Assembly: GCF_012489685.1 (NCBI RefSeq)
Contig: NC_080041.1
Location: forward strand, 23,189,802 to 23,253,801
Direction of reading: 5' to 3'
Length of the DNA: 64,000 nt
From: Lotus japonicus
Taxonomy: Eukaryota > Streptophyta > Magnoliopsida > Fabales > Fabaceae
The translations under genes were made by a program, and so were the position numbers. The notes below the pieces were generated by a model, which saw only the letters and a program-made list of their open reading frames with translations, did no database searches and was not told the origin of the DNA. Shown in pieces: positions 21,063 to 31,523 of this stretch; the first letter of the stretch is position 1; each line of letters starts with the position of its first letter.

Positions 21063-22550
21063 CTGAAAAAGTAATCATATAAGATTAATAATCACTATTC
21101 GCTTATTTTATATAGGATGGCAAAGAAAGGAAGATGCCCATTTGCTCATCATTAGGGTGTCCATTTTAAATGAGACATCTCTAGTTGGGCCACACATGCT
21201 ATCTACCGTCCAATGATCTAACTTATTGGAACCACCTGTGTTCTGCCTAGCTGAATCAATGTTCCTAAAATTTGCCTTGGCACTACACTTCTGCAAGTTG
21301 GAAAAGAACAATGCAATTGAAGCCTAGAAATAAGCAGAATAAAAATGCTTTTTGCTTGAAACTTCGATGGTAGAAACCATCTTTATCAGCTTTTACTAAG
21401 AGTATTATCAACACTTAACTGGTTCAAAATATTATGTTTAGCAGAAAATCTCATTCTTAATATGACACTTGTTTTAAGCACATGCATTCCTTTAAATCAT
21501 TTGTCCATATCACAAATTCTCAATCACATTTCTGTAAAGAAGAATCACCTACCTTTAGCATAGAAGGGCAATACAGTTTCGTATTGTATGCTCAAAGCAA
21601 GTGTTCATATTCTATTCTTCAGAGCCTGTAATCGAGTAAAAAACAAAAAAAAAAGCAGGTAGGTTAATGGTCATCACTTAATGTTTGCTCAGTAATAATA
21701 ATCACCAAAATTATCAAAAAACATAATAAATCATCAAACTTTTAAATGAGAGTTCTTATAATCACATTTCAGCAGTAAACCACAATCCAACCTAAAACAT
21801 CATACTCAAGATAAAAAAAATCTCAGTTTGTAAGTTGCTATTGAGCTGGCTCAATTTTTACATTTTACACCATCAAGTTTGTTAAGGGGTTGAAGGATTA
21901 TCATATGAAACTCCATCAGGTTTTGAATCTCATAGCCACTCAGAGTCTTCTTGTTCAAGATTGAGTAAAGAATGTAAGTAACTTTCTCTCTCAGAATCTG
22001 AAACCTCAGTATGAATCACACTTGTTCTTAGAGAAGCTAAAATTATCATCCTACTTCATTCTCTGACCTTACATTTGGGGTAGCTAAAGAAACTTTCATT
22101 CTACAACCAATAAAGTAGTTGCCGATTTTTCTTAATAGAAACTAAGAACTTGCCATTAGGAACAACTTTAAAGCCAACCATGGCATGAAGATGAAGTGAA
22201 GCAGAATAGCTTTCACAAACCAAGAATTCATGAAGATCATTGTCTTTCTCTAATGATACTCGATGGCAAAGATTACATAGGTGAAAGAAATATAAGTAGT
22301 TTGTCCTATTTAAAGTAGTTATTCCCATTAAGGGTCAATGGGACATTATTACATTGGTTTAACCAAACGAACATAAAGAACATTAACAATACGTGAGAAA
22401 AAATAAAGAATGGAATTGAAAGACAAACTGAAAATGAAAATGGAATTGAAAGAAAAAATAAAGAATCCAAATATATCAGATATATGACAAGACATACTGG
22501 TATCAGGACCTATTATGGAATATATGCAAAGAATTGAATTTGAATCATAT
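21063..22550. other. Intron-like or transposon interior sequence
   Basis: Only short ORFs on the minus strand (for example 21108-21311 and 22101-22328) without recognisable domains. T-rich and intron-like when read on the minus strand. Confidence 0.35.
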
Positions 22551-22559
22551 ACCTAGAAC

Positions 22560-22978
22560 AAAAACAGTAAAAAGAGCTAGGCCACCAAGGAGCTTGTAGC
22601 GGAGGGACTCCGCTTGGGCAATAGCACAAAGGCCCCTGTTGTTGACCTTTTCAGCATAGAGTTCTACACTGTTTTCAGGAAACTTGAACCTCTTCGATAC
22701 CACTAAGGTAAGCTCCCTAATTCTCCTTCCCTTCTCACCTATCAAATACAAAATCAGATTTCAAAATCAGCGCAACAAATGAAAGAAAAAAAATTGAAAA
22801 TTGAAGGTGTATGTAGTACCTAGAAGTCTAGAACGGCCTGGGTTCGAGTGGCTCTGATGATGATCTCAGTTTTCGCTGGAGTGACCCTAACCTCCACACC
22901 CGAGTATCTGTCCTCACTCCTCAGCAAGCTTTCGGGTCAGAACCTCGTTCAGCCGAGCGAAGAGAAAAGCCATCAGCC
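22560..22978 (-). pseudogene. Cytosolic ribosomal protein S3 fragment, two exons
   Basis: Exon A (about 22978-22820) contains [31 protein letters not shown] in shifting frames. Exon B (from 22738) continues [11 protein letters not shown]...[40 protein letters not shown]. This is the N-terminal half of eukaryotic uS3, including the KH domain, which lines the mRNA entry of the 40S subunit. It is broken in several ways: at least one frameshift in exon A near FFAEL and another after KLAEE; an 8-bp duplication (acttctag) at the donor of exon A; and after GLA the sequence departs from the expected VRRACYGV and runs into a gtatatg donor. The C-terminal half is missing. It is a gene fragment, not a processed copy, because the intron is retained. 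Confidence 0.85.
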
Positions 22979-23034
22979 ACAAACTACATAAACACAAAAA
23001 TTAATAACACATATCAAACTAAGGAGAACAATGA

Positions 23035-23190
23035 AGGGTAAGTTTCATTTCAGAAAAAGTAGAAAAGCGGTGGAAAGGCAAATAAAGTTCATTACAACCC
23101 ACTAAAGTAACATAAAGTAACCAAAAAAGAAAACCGCACGGTGCCTTATGGTGGACCAACACACGTGGTATAAAACTCTCTTACTGCTGC
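23035..23190. repeat. Diverged repeat, copy 1 (copy 2 at 27580-27830)
   Basis: Shares aaaagcggt.aaaggcaaat, aaagttc.ttacaac, aacataaagtaacca and gccttat.gtggaccaac with 27580-27830, in the same order and orientation. Confidence 0.7.
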
Positions 23191-23511
23191 AGCCAACTGT
23201 CATTTTCGCATCAAGTTTTATTAAGCCTACAAAGTAATCTAAATAAAAGTAAGATATTGTGACTTTCTAAAATAGAAAATGGCAAGCAGAGACACCAGAC
23301 AGATACATAACATTATAACAACAAAAATGGATCACATCATCATTGAGTGAGTTATAAAATTGATAGAAGAAGTACATTAGTTGGAGAAAAGAGAAATTCA
23401 TATGCAGACTTTAAGAAGGAAAACTGTGATCTCAGTTCTGATTTTGAAGACCATATCTTAGTTTTAGCTTTTTCTACTTCACCTTATGTGTCTTACTTGT
23501 CACAATGACCC
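23191..23511. other. Non-coding flank of the small LTR element
   Basis: No gene seen. The last five bases (gaccc, 23507-23511) are the target duplication of the LTR element. Confidence 0.5.
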
Positions 23512-23719
23512 TGATGAGTACTTGGAAGTTGGAGTCAGTTAGTTAGTTACCATAGAGTTAGTTAGTTTGTTAAGGCTTAGCCTATAAATAAGGGAGTGTA
23601 AAGAGGGTTTAGTATCTTTGGGATCATTTGGGAATTGGGAATTAGGAGAGTGATGAGTCTCTCGAATACTCATCTTTTTCTTGTACATTTTTCTGTTGAA
23701 TAATATCAGGGTTTCATCA
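23512..23719 (+). repeat. 5' LTR of the gag-only element
   Basis: 208 bp, TG...CA. Contains a cctataaataaggg box (about 23580) that could serve as TATA box, and the transcript start probably lies after it. Confidence 0.92.
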
Positions 23720-23721
23720 AT

Positions 23722-23740
23722 TGGTATCAGAGCACCGATC
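23722..23740 (+). other. Primer binding site, initiator tRNA-Met type
   Basis: TGGTATCAGAGCACCGATC two bases after the LTR. TGGTATCAGAGC complements the 3' end of plant initiator methionine tRNA. Confidence 0.9.
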
Positions 23741-23771
23741 TAGGTGCTGTGATTGCCATCAATTCGCGAAG

Positions 23772-24980
23772 ATGTTTCCAGAATTTGATGGAAGGGAGGC
23801 CTACGGATGGCTCATCATGGTGGAGCAACATTGTGAGTCCAAGGGAGTATCCGCAGAGGAGAAATTCTTAGAGGCAGAGAAGGCTTTGACTGGTGAAGCT
23901 TTCATGTGGTGGTTTTGCTGGAGAAGACGCAATCAAAAGGCAACATGGTGGGAATTTGTGGAGGCTCTGTTGAGGAGATTCGAACCAGAATTGGAACCGT
24001 ACATGCCAGAACCAGTCCAAGATTCAGAGGAGGAAGAAATCCCTAGGAAGCAAGAAGTCTTGGAGGCAGAACGAAGAACTGTTGTGGTGGAAGCCAAACC
24101 TGAGGCCAATTCAGTGCGGTTGGCGAAATCAGAGATCAAGCCATATTCGCCGGAGAATTCTGAGACGGAGCAAACAGCGGAGGAGTCACGGTGTCAACCG
24201 GTCACCGTGGTTGATTTCATCGATTGCACGTTGACGGCGAAAGGGGAGAAGATCGACGCCGAGGGGGAAATCTTCATCAAGAGGTTGAAGGAAGGTGCGC
24301 TAAGGGAGAAATCGCAGACTCGCAACCTTCAAGGGAGGAAGAGGGTTCAATCAACCGTTTTTTCCCAAATTACTGAACTAGGGTTCGATTGGAAGAGAAG
24401 GCAGCCGCGGAAACCACCTGATTCACGGCGTCGCAAGGCGGTAACCGTCAATCGACCGCGGAACCTCAATTCTTTGTTCATCGGAGGTCGCCAATCGAAC
24501 GGTGGCGGAATCGCCAAACCACCGTGGCGGTGGTTCACATATCATCTTCGGCAAGGCCCTGTGATTCGCGAGGAGGAGAGACGTTGCACGCCGGTAACCA
24601 CCTTACGGCCGCCGGCGAAGCCACCGGACCCTGCAGTTACGGCGGTGGAAGAAAGGAAACTGAAGTGGGGAAGATACGGGTTTGGGTATCAGCCGCTGGC
24701 TCCTTGCGAGGTTCAAGCTCGGCACGTGAGGGAAGTGGGCCCGAGTGAGAAGGCTCCAGTTGAACCCCTCCCAATTCGAATGGGCCAAGCCCAATCCATT
24801 CATGGAAAGAGTTGGAGCCTGGCAGGAGGTGGCACAAAAAAAAAAACAACCTGGCCAAGGACTGCGAGTGGGCCTAAGAATGCAGCATTGGCCCAATTTT
24901 GCATGTTTTCTGCTATGTTTACTTTTCTATGTTTTTACTCCACCTTGAGGACAAGGTGGATGTTTAGGGGCGAGTATTGA
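23772..24980 (+). CDS. Gag polyprotein of small LTR retrotransposon
   Basis: 402 codons from ATG 23772; the frame is also open upstream to 23721, but that stretch is the PBS and has no ATG. The first 80 residues match the Ty3/gypsy Retrotrans_gag fold: MFPEFDGREAYGWL, EEKFLEAEKALTGEAFMWW, NQKATWWEFVEALLRRFEPE. Then come an acidic stretch (SEEEEIP) and a long basic, proline-rich tail. No CCHC zinc knuckle, no protease motif D-T/S-G. The product should form capsids that package element RNA in the cytoplasm. Remarkably, the stop codon TGA is the first three bases of the right LTR, so the frame fills the whole interior. GC content is well above the flanks. Intact, with no stop or frameshift. Confidence 0.85.
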   Translation: MFPEFDGREAYGWLIMVEQHCESKGVSAEEKFLEAEKALTGEAFMWWFCWRRRNQKATWWEFVEALLRRFEPELEPYMPEPVQDSEEEEIPRKQEVLEAERRTVVVEAKPEANSVRLAKSEIKPYSPENSETEQTAEESRCQPVTVVDFIDCTLTAKGEKIDAEGEIFIKRLKEGALREKSQTRNLQGRKRVQSTVFSQITELGFDWKRRQPRKPPDSRRRKAVTVNRPRNLNSLFIGGRQSNGGGIAKPPWRWFTYHLRQGPVIREEERRCTPVTTLRPPAKPPDPAVTAVEERKLKWGRYGFGYQPLAPCEVQARHVREVGPSEKAPVEPLPIRMGQAQSIHGKSWSLAGGGTKKKTTWPRTASGPKNAALAQFCMFSAMFTFLCFYSTLRTRWMFRGEY

Positions 24981-25185
24981 TGAGTACTTGGAAGTTGGAG
25001 TCAGTTAGTTAGTTACCATAGAGTTAGTTAGTTTGTTAAGGCTTAGCCTATAAATAAGGGAGTGTAAAGAGGGTTTAGTATCTTTGGGATCATTTGGGAA
25101 TTGGGAATTAGGAGAGTGATGAGTCTCTCGAATACTCATCTGTTTCCTGTACATTTTTCTGTTGAATAATATCAGGGTTTCATCA
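24978..25185 (+). repeat. 3' LTR of the gag-only element
   Basis: 208 bp; differs from the left LTR in ctttttcttg versus ctgtttcctg (two substitutions). Ends ...tttcatca followed by the duplication gaccc. Confidence 0.92.
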
Positions 25186-25600
25186 GACCCATAGTTGTTT
25201 TGACTCCACTGCCCTAGCACCAGACAATCTCCCTCTCCTCCACTGGTATTGTTCGATAAGTTCAACACCTGAAACAAAAACGCATACACATAATATTAAA
25301 AGATGAATAAAAAATCATGGAGGAAAATCATTCACATACATTCAGCACAAGATTGAACCCCCACCGGTCAATCGAAACTGAAATTCCTGCTCACAAAACA
25401 GTGCTTGCAAGAATTTGAGGTATCTAATTACCTTGATTGCCTTGTCTAGCTGCAATGTGCAGTGGATGAAGGCGGGGCAGTTTTTGTAGGAAAGGGCTTC
25501 CGTGATGGTGTAAGGGAGGAGCTCCTTTACTTAATTTCTAATGTAGCCTTATACAACCTGCCTAAAGAGATTATTCCCAAAATTGTAGTGTGCCAGTGCA
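25186..25600 (-). pseudogene. Unrecognised captured exons interrupted by the LTR element
   Basis: Minus-strand exon-like segments: one from an acceptor at about 25270 reads LNLSNNTSGGEGDCLVLGQW and runs into the LTR element. Another near 25437-25525 reads LPYTITEALSYKNCPAFIHC...DKAIK before a gtaatt donor. I do not recognise either. They lie on the same strand as the EB1 and RPS3 fragments. Confidence 0.4.
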
Positions 25601-25922
25601 TGCTTGAGAGTATACATTGGTGTTGAGTGAAGGGTAAAAGGAAGCATTAATAAAAAATATGTGATCTGCAATTCCAAAGTCAAATTTATCCATTAGTGGA
25701 ATATCTAGGCCTTGATAAACACCCCATTTTCTCATATGCTAAAAAGCTTCATCAGTGGTAAGTCATTTCATTGAAACCCCAAAAATAGAAATGTTGAATA
25801 GTGATCACGTTTGCCCTAGTAAGTCACAATAAGCCATCATAGGTTTGTTTCTTTCTTGTTTATTTACTACAGCAAAGCTCTCTATTATCCTGCTTAACAT
25901 TATCATGAGAAGAAATAAGCAC

Positions 25923-26176
25923 CTTGTCAATTTTCAGCTTGTTGAACACGTCCTGCAGAATTTTGTAATTCTGGATCTTATCATACTCCATCTTTGCATC
26001 AAAATTCACCTAGGATAAAACAAACCCACATTGCAAAAGTCACCCTTGGTAGAAATAATATACAAAGAAGAGCTCAAAAGAAAGTTAAAACAAAGAAATG
26101 TTACAACCTTGTGCATTGGAACAACTCTTGGATGCGTCATGTCTATCATCTGGCATTGTACATCACCGGATGCAGC
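25923..26176 (-). pseudogene. EB1 microtubule plus-end protein fragment, two exons
   Basis: Exon A (26176-26108), acceptor tggttag, donor AAG|gttgta, 23 codons: AASGDVQCQMIDM, THPRVVPMHK. Exon B (26009-25923), acceptor atcctag, donor AAG|gtgctt, 29 codons: [29 protein letters not shown]. Both match the calponin-homology domain of plant EB1 ('AASGAVQCQMxDMTxPGVVPMHKVNFxAKxEYxMIQNYKVxQxVFxKLKI'), which binds growing microtubule ends. Exons encoding the N-terminal helix (MATNIGMMDSAYFVGR...) and everything after KLKI are absent, so this is a two-exon capture, not a gene. Splice sites and frame are still intact. Confidence 0.85.
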
Positions 26177-27579
26177 CTAACCAAGAGAATAAATAGGATT
26201 ATATCCAAAAAGTATATCTAATATCTTCATCATAGATTTTATGCCTGGAGTTACTTTTGCATTAACAGTTCAACCTTCCAGTTAATGCTAAGCATGTGTG
26301 TTTGGATTTCCCTTAGCAAAACTTATAAGTTATTTCAATAGAAATTCATGTCTCATGATGGTGGATTGAAAAAAAAAACACCTAGTCTTGGTGAATGTAA
26401 GAGAAATCCAAACACACACTTAGCCCTTATTGACAAAAAAAGGAACATTCTTTAAAAAAAATTAGAAAAATGCTAAAATAGTCCCCGCAAAACAAAGAAG
26501 TGATTTGTAATCATCAACAACATCACCAATTAGTGTGACTATTTTTTTTTGAAAACTCAAATATGATATACATTAAATGGAAAAAGAACCCTTGGGAACA
26601 AACTCTCCTAAGTGAGACAAGAGCCCCTTACAAATTTAATACCCAAACTAAACCAAGCAGCAACATGGTTCAGAAATACCAAAAGATAAAATTCCAAAAG
26701 CATATAAAAACAATACAGATAGCCCCCAATCACATAAGAAAAGAAAGAAAGTCTTCCTCCTTATCCTACGTTTACTATGCCTGCAGCAAAAACATAAAGA
26801 CAACAAACTCCCCCCCCCCCATATAACCGTAGCTTAACCACACAGGTCATTAACCATGGGCAGCTGACAGAAACCTGTGATTATTAATTAGTGTTACTAT
26901 TCACCGTTGAACATCCTTGTAAGTTATGATTGTCCAAATTCTTTTCAAAATCATATCAAGTGGTGTATACTATTCAGCATTATACAAGTAAGCATGAAAG
27001 AAAGGGTCGAAAGAATTGGTTACCTCCTCAATGTGCGAGCAAACCAAGATTATCCGAAGGATGAAGGTAGTAAGCATTCGCTTGATCTTTCATCAGGCAC
27101 AATCAGGAAGTTGTGAAGAAGAAAAAAGAAACGAAAATCCCAATGCCCAAATCTGAAATCACAAAGTGGAGAAGAGTTGAAATCTCGATGCACAAAACCA
27201 GAACCAGAAGTCGAAAATGTGAGAACCTGAATCGCGATTAGAACGCGAATCTGGAGGCAGCGTTGAAAACCAGAACCAGATACCAAATCAGAGAACATAA
27301 ATCATGAACCAGATGTGAAAGATTGAAGTTGTGGAGCAAGAATGAGGCGATTGCCAACCGAAAACACCATTGTTGAAGCTGGAAAAATCATCGTGGCTGA
27401 GAGAGCAGAGAAAGCTTCAAGAATCTTCTATGATGAACAAAAAGCTTGAAATGTGGGTGGTTGGAGGGATTAAATAGACGGAGAAGAAGAATTATAATGG
27501 GTTAAAACTATCAAAAAGTATGCTCAAAAGTTCAGTTTTCCTTCAAAAGTAACATTAGATACCAGAGAAGATGAAAAAA
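26177..27579. other. Non-coding sequence with repeat-like segments
   Basis: Contains a cytosine run (26812-26820) and, around 26550-26800, sequence resembling a degraded retroelement. 27000-27480 reads like a 5'UTR or first exon on the minus strand (AG-rich), without a recognisable product. Confidence 0.35.
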
Positions 27580-27830
27580 ACATGAAAAGTAATCAGAAAA
27601 GCGGTAAAAAGGCAAATAAAGTTCTTTACAACCAACTAAAGGAACATAAAGTAACCACATAATAAGCTTAAAATAGACCTTCATCACATGGGAGAAAAAA
27701 ACAACGGTTCATGATCAGAAAAGTAGAAAAAATGACCAAAAAAAATCAGATAAAGCAAAAACAAAAAAACCCACACATTGCCTTATAGTGGACCAACACA
27801 CATGGTATGAAACTCTCCTAGTGAACAGTA
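27580..27830. repeat. Diverged repeat, copy 2 (copy 1 at 23035-23190)
   Basis: See copy 1. This copy has about 80 extra bases between the taaccac and cacattgcctta blocks. Confidence 0.7.
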
Positions 27831-28334
27831 GTAAATAAGTTCTTCCTTTGTAGTGTTTATAGATGTTTCTCAACACCATGATGACTATCACTTTTGCCTC
27901 TACGCAATAATTTCCATGACAATTATACCCCTTAGTCCTTAAAACCTTAATTCCAAATTAGATCACTTTATATATGCTATTATAAACAATGGCTACACAT
28001 TTTGATAATTACATGTGTGGCCCTATATGTTGAAATTTATTCCAACAAGAAAACCAAAACTCGCAACCAACGATGACGACACCAATGCATCAAAGCTAAT
28101 CATGGTCTTACCTCACTCTAGCCTCCTCCATAAGGTGGGAATATCAGTTAGCGGCTTAGGAGCTAGAGGAAGACAATACAACTGCAGCTGAAGACAACAA
28201 GGGTACCCGTAAGAGAATAGACTCCCAAGAGCCAGGCCTCCCCTGAAACGCAACTACAAATCTAGATGGAAAAAGCTCCTATAAAATTTTGCAGCATAGT
28301 TACTTGACTGCATGCTTGGTGTTACACTTGCACA

Positions 28335-28452
28335 AGGAATAGAAGCGACAGATCCCAATTGTGTACAGCTGTATTGTTTCTTTGACTGAATTGGTTTGTC
28401 AAAGTTACGTAAATCATAAACTTGCACAGATGCTCCAATGCCTACAATAAGA
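28335..28452 (-). pseudogene. WD40 (BUB3-like) exon fragment
   Basis: Minus-strand frame reads LIVGIGASVQVYDLRNFDKP followed by IQSKKQ. BUB3/RAE1-type seven-bladed propellers carry '(V)GxxxxVxIYDLRNxxxPxQ(R/S)xE' in one blade, which is the basis for the suggestion. Neighbouring blades are not visible and the frame soon loses similarity (SCTQLGSVASIP). Sequence at 29690-29880 looks like a 5'UTR on the same strand and might be the start of the same captured gene. A fragment of another WD40 protein is equally possible. Confidence 0.45.
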
Positions 28453-28499
28453 TTAAACTCGATCAAGTCTCCAATGCTCCAACTATGCAAATAAAACAT

Positions 28500-30074
28500 T
28501 TCTCAAGTTTCATTCCAACATATTAGCTAGTATGGTTTATAGTAAAATGAGATAATAAAATTATACTGTATCTTTGTATGATGCCTCTAGGCCCATTCCT
28601 ATATATACTTCTTAATTTGAAGGTGCATTGAATAGGTAATTCAGCTGGACTCAGTAATGAAATTTCATAATTTTTTAATGTTTTCATCCAACATTAATCC
28701 AGGGACTAACTCTTTATCACCTTTATCACATAACCTAAAAGTTTTTCAATAAAGCTAAAATGCATGCTCAACTTTAAGAGAGTCCTGGAGATATAATTCT
28801 ATAAAAAAGCCATACACAGCTAGAATAAGATAAACAAAACATACCCATTCACCCCAAGAAACAACCAACATCCACCATTACCGAGCTCTTTGACCAGAAT
28901 GCAAGGATGGATGAACCAAATTTCTGCATCATTCAATTAGAAATTATGAACCAATGGAACAATAACAAGTTAACAAAGATGTAAGAAAGATGGTTGTTGC
29001 AAATAAAATTTTGCAAAGGTAAGAAAAGGCATATGAGTCGTAGTAAGTTAGCTCATCTCATTGCGACATAATCAGAACCTATATGAACTTGAAAACAATA
29101 AGAAAACTGAAATGAAATGATTTTAACAAGCCATTAAACTAAGAATATCTTCATTAGAGTCTATAACAACTTGAAAATATAAATATCAACCATCAGAGTA
29201 ACTTTCAGCATAAATATAGCAAAAATAGTGTGATAATTCCAAAAAAATGTGACCAAGTGCACAGTAAATGAGCAATCTGTATATCTGCAATGGCAAAGGC
29301 ATAGTTCAATAGCCATGAATGAGATGGTTTTACCTAAATGCAGTTGCTTCTAGAAGAAGGTTAATACAACATGACTAGCTTCATCTTGTGCAATTAGCCT
29401 TCTCACACTCTTCTTGAAACTACTTAGTTCATTTTATCCACATTTGGTAAACTAGGATCATATATATACAGCTAAATAAAATTCAATTTGACATTTTGTG
29501 GTTCAACATGTAGAAAAAACAGACCAAATTGTAAATTGAACAACAATATTAACTTCCAACGCCAAAACCATAGTACTAGTATTGTAATTGAAAATGTCAG
29601 TCTATAACACCTAACTTGTCATCCTGTTCTAATAATGCTAGTTTGTTACCAGAAACCTATATGCTGCCTGAATTATCCCACAAGTATCAATAATGAAAAA
29701 TATGGCACCAGATGAAAAGTCATCACGAAGAAGTTCCTTCAGATGAAAACGAAGATGAAGCTAATCGAACGAACTCATCCAACGGAGCATACAAACGGAG
29801 ATGAGAAGATTGCAAAATCTACAAACAGAAGAAGGGGTGTGATTATGAAGTTGAAGGGCGAGAGGTAAGGATCGCGCGTGTGTGAAGAAAAAAAAAATCG
29901 CTTGCAGATAATGTTAAAAACCTAACTAATTTGAGAAAAAAAGCAAATAATTGTAATCATGTAATTTTTTTAGTGTAATCATGTAAGAAATGTCATTATA
30001 AATCCCTTAATATATTTATTTTTGTTGGATTAAAGCGAGGAGATTACGGAAGAGGATATCTTAATGAGAAAAAG
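28500..30074. other. Non-coding, intron-like sequence
   Basis: No supported gene. The CT-rich block (minus strand) at 29690-29880 resembles a transcript leader. The right border of the presumed Helitron that starts at 17453 could lie near here but was not identified. Confidence 0.35.
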
Positions 30075-30239
30075 TTTGATGCACCGACGGTGTAAAGTTT
30101 TTTTACACCGTCAACCAATCAGATTTCAAGGATGTGAGAAAATCTCTCTTTTCATTTAATTTCTTTAATTGACATGTCACATCCTTGAAATCTGATTGGT
30201 TGACGGTGTATAAAAACTTTACACCGTCGGTGCATCAAA
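30075..30239. mobile_element. 165-bp MITE with about 60-bp terminal inverted repeats
   Basis: tttgatgcaccgacggtgta...ttttacaccgtcaaccaatc is inverted at the other end. The inner arms extend to aaggatgtga/tcacatcctt, leaving a loop of about 35 bp. The target duplication is ambiguous because the flanks are A/T runs. Confidence 0.85.
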
Positions 30240-30243
30240 ATTA

Positions 30244-30440
30244 AACTCTATCTTAATTGGCAACGCATGCTGAGTGTGTGGAAGAATGGAGAGTCTTAAC
30301 TGTGACTAAATCCCAAATCTGGCATCATCCAAAGGGTGATCGGGTATCGGACGTTTGGATGGAGAGCCTTAACTGTAACAAAATCCCGAATCTGGCGTCA
30401 TCCAAAGGGTGACCGGGTACCGAACATTTATACCAAAAAA
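30244..30440 (+). repeat. tRNA-derived SINE with internal duplication
   Basis: ttaattggcaacgcatgctgagtgtgtgg resembles the A-box part of the better preserved copy at 42350-42515. The segment tggagag.cttaactgt...gggtgaccgggta occurs twice in tandem (about 75 bp each). Confidence 0.55.
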
Positions 30441-31523
30441 TATCAAGGAGATTAATTTGCGAACTTTTACATGTTGGTGCATGCAAATATTTTTACTAAA
30501 GGAGTTTTGACTAGGGCGAGGTGCGCGTTACTAATGGGAAAAAAGTGTGGTATGGTTTATGATTGCTCTGATGAGAGTGTTCTTCAAGGTCTTGTGGCTC
30601 AAATTAGCTCGCGCGGAATGGGATAGGGGCCTTTGGAGTCTATCAGAGTTTATCCTTTTTGGCAAGTCAATCATCTCTCTTGGGTTATAGCTTTTAGGTC
30701 GGTGTTTATATTTTGGGAATCTCCATTGTATATTCTTGAACAGGGTTTCTTTTTGTGGGGCGTTCTATCTCAGGTCTTTGGGGATTGCGTTTCTATTTTA
30801 GGTGATTAGCTTTTTTTGTGTTTCGAATCACTCTTGTTACCATGTACTCTTTTGAGCTTTGTTCCCAAAGCTTTTGCTTAATATATATCTTTATGCTTTC
30901 TAAAAAAAATTACTATTATGTAAAAAAAATGAAATTTGATATTCTTCAAAATTATAAAGTTTAGCAAGAAGAAGTATTTGTAGTTCTACGAAAGGTTTTT
31001 AGAGATTCTTTGAGAATTTTTTTTAGTGGTTGTTTGGGAGGTTTTTTAGAGGTTGTTTTGGAGGTTTTTTAATGGTTCTTTGTTAGGTTTTGGAGCTGAG
31101 TTTTTGTCTGGTATATTTGCAGACTAGGTAACTTTACCCATGTTGAGAGGGGTTGTTTCTCAACATTTATCATATTTATATCTATCTATTTAACTTTCAA
31201 GAAAAAAAGAAGAAGTATTTGTAAAGTAAAAAAAATCCGAATTGGTGACAAAAGTAATTTCTAATAAAAACTATTTCAATATTCTCTTAGGTTATTTTTT
31301 AAAAGATGATTTCCATTTAACGAAAAGTTAAGGAGACACAGAGGTCATTTCATCATCCAGAACAATAGACTCAACTGCCCGGGGTACTTTCTTAATCCAA
31401 ACCAATTTGCGAAATTCCCTTGAAAGCCTAACTAGCTCTTAGGTAAATAACAAGGTTAAGCGGTTCATCAATAAACTTTATTTAATCTCAATTACGTAGA
31501 TTTTTCACATTTAAAAAAAAATT
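30441..31523. other. Gene-free sequence, possibly a LINE tail
   Basis: 30780-30900 (ttgttcccaaagcttttgcttaatatatat...ctaaaaaaa) has the look of a plant LINE 3' end, ending in A-rich sequence. No reading frame supports it. Confidence 0.3.

Larger units (their letters stand above)
23512..25185 (+). mobile_element. Complete gag-only small LTR retrotransposon (TR-GAG type), 1,674 bp
   Basis: Two 208-bp LTRs (23512-23719 and 24978-25185), TGATGAG...CATCA, differing at two visible positions. 5-bp target duplication gaccc at 23507-23511 and 25186-25190. PBS TGGTATCAGAGC begins at 23722 and a purine-rich PPT (aggggcgagtat) precedes the right LTR. The only gene is a gypsy-type gag; there is no protease, RT or integrase. 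Such elements are known in plants as TR-GAG and must use another element's enzymes. Confidence 0.93.

Noticed and set aside
23721..23771. Upstream start of the gag ORF at 23721
   Set aside because: That codon is TTG and the stretch is the primer binding site; the first ATG is 23772.
26550..26830. LINE 3' end
   Set aside because: Only a vague resemblance and a cytosine run; no reading frame or target duplication supports it.
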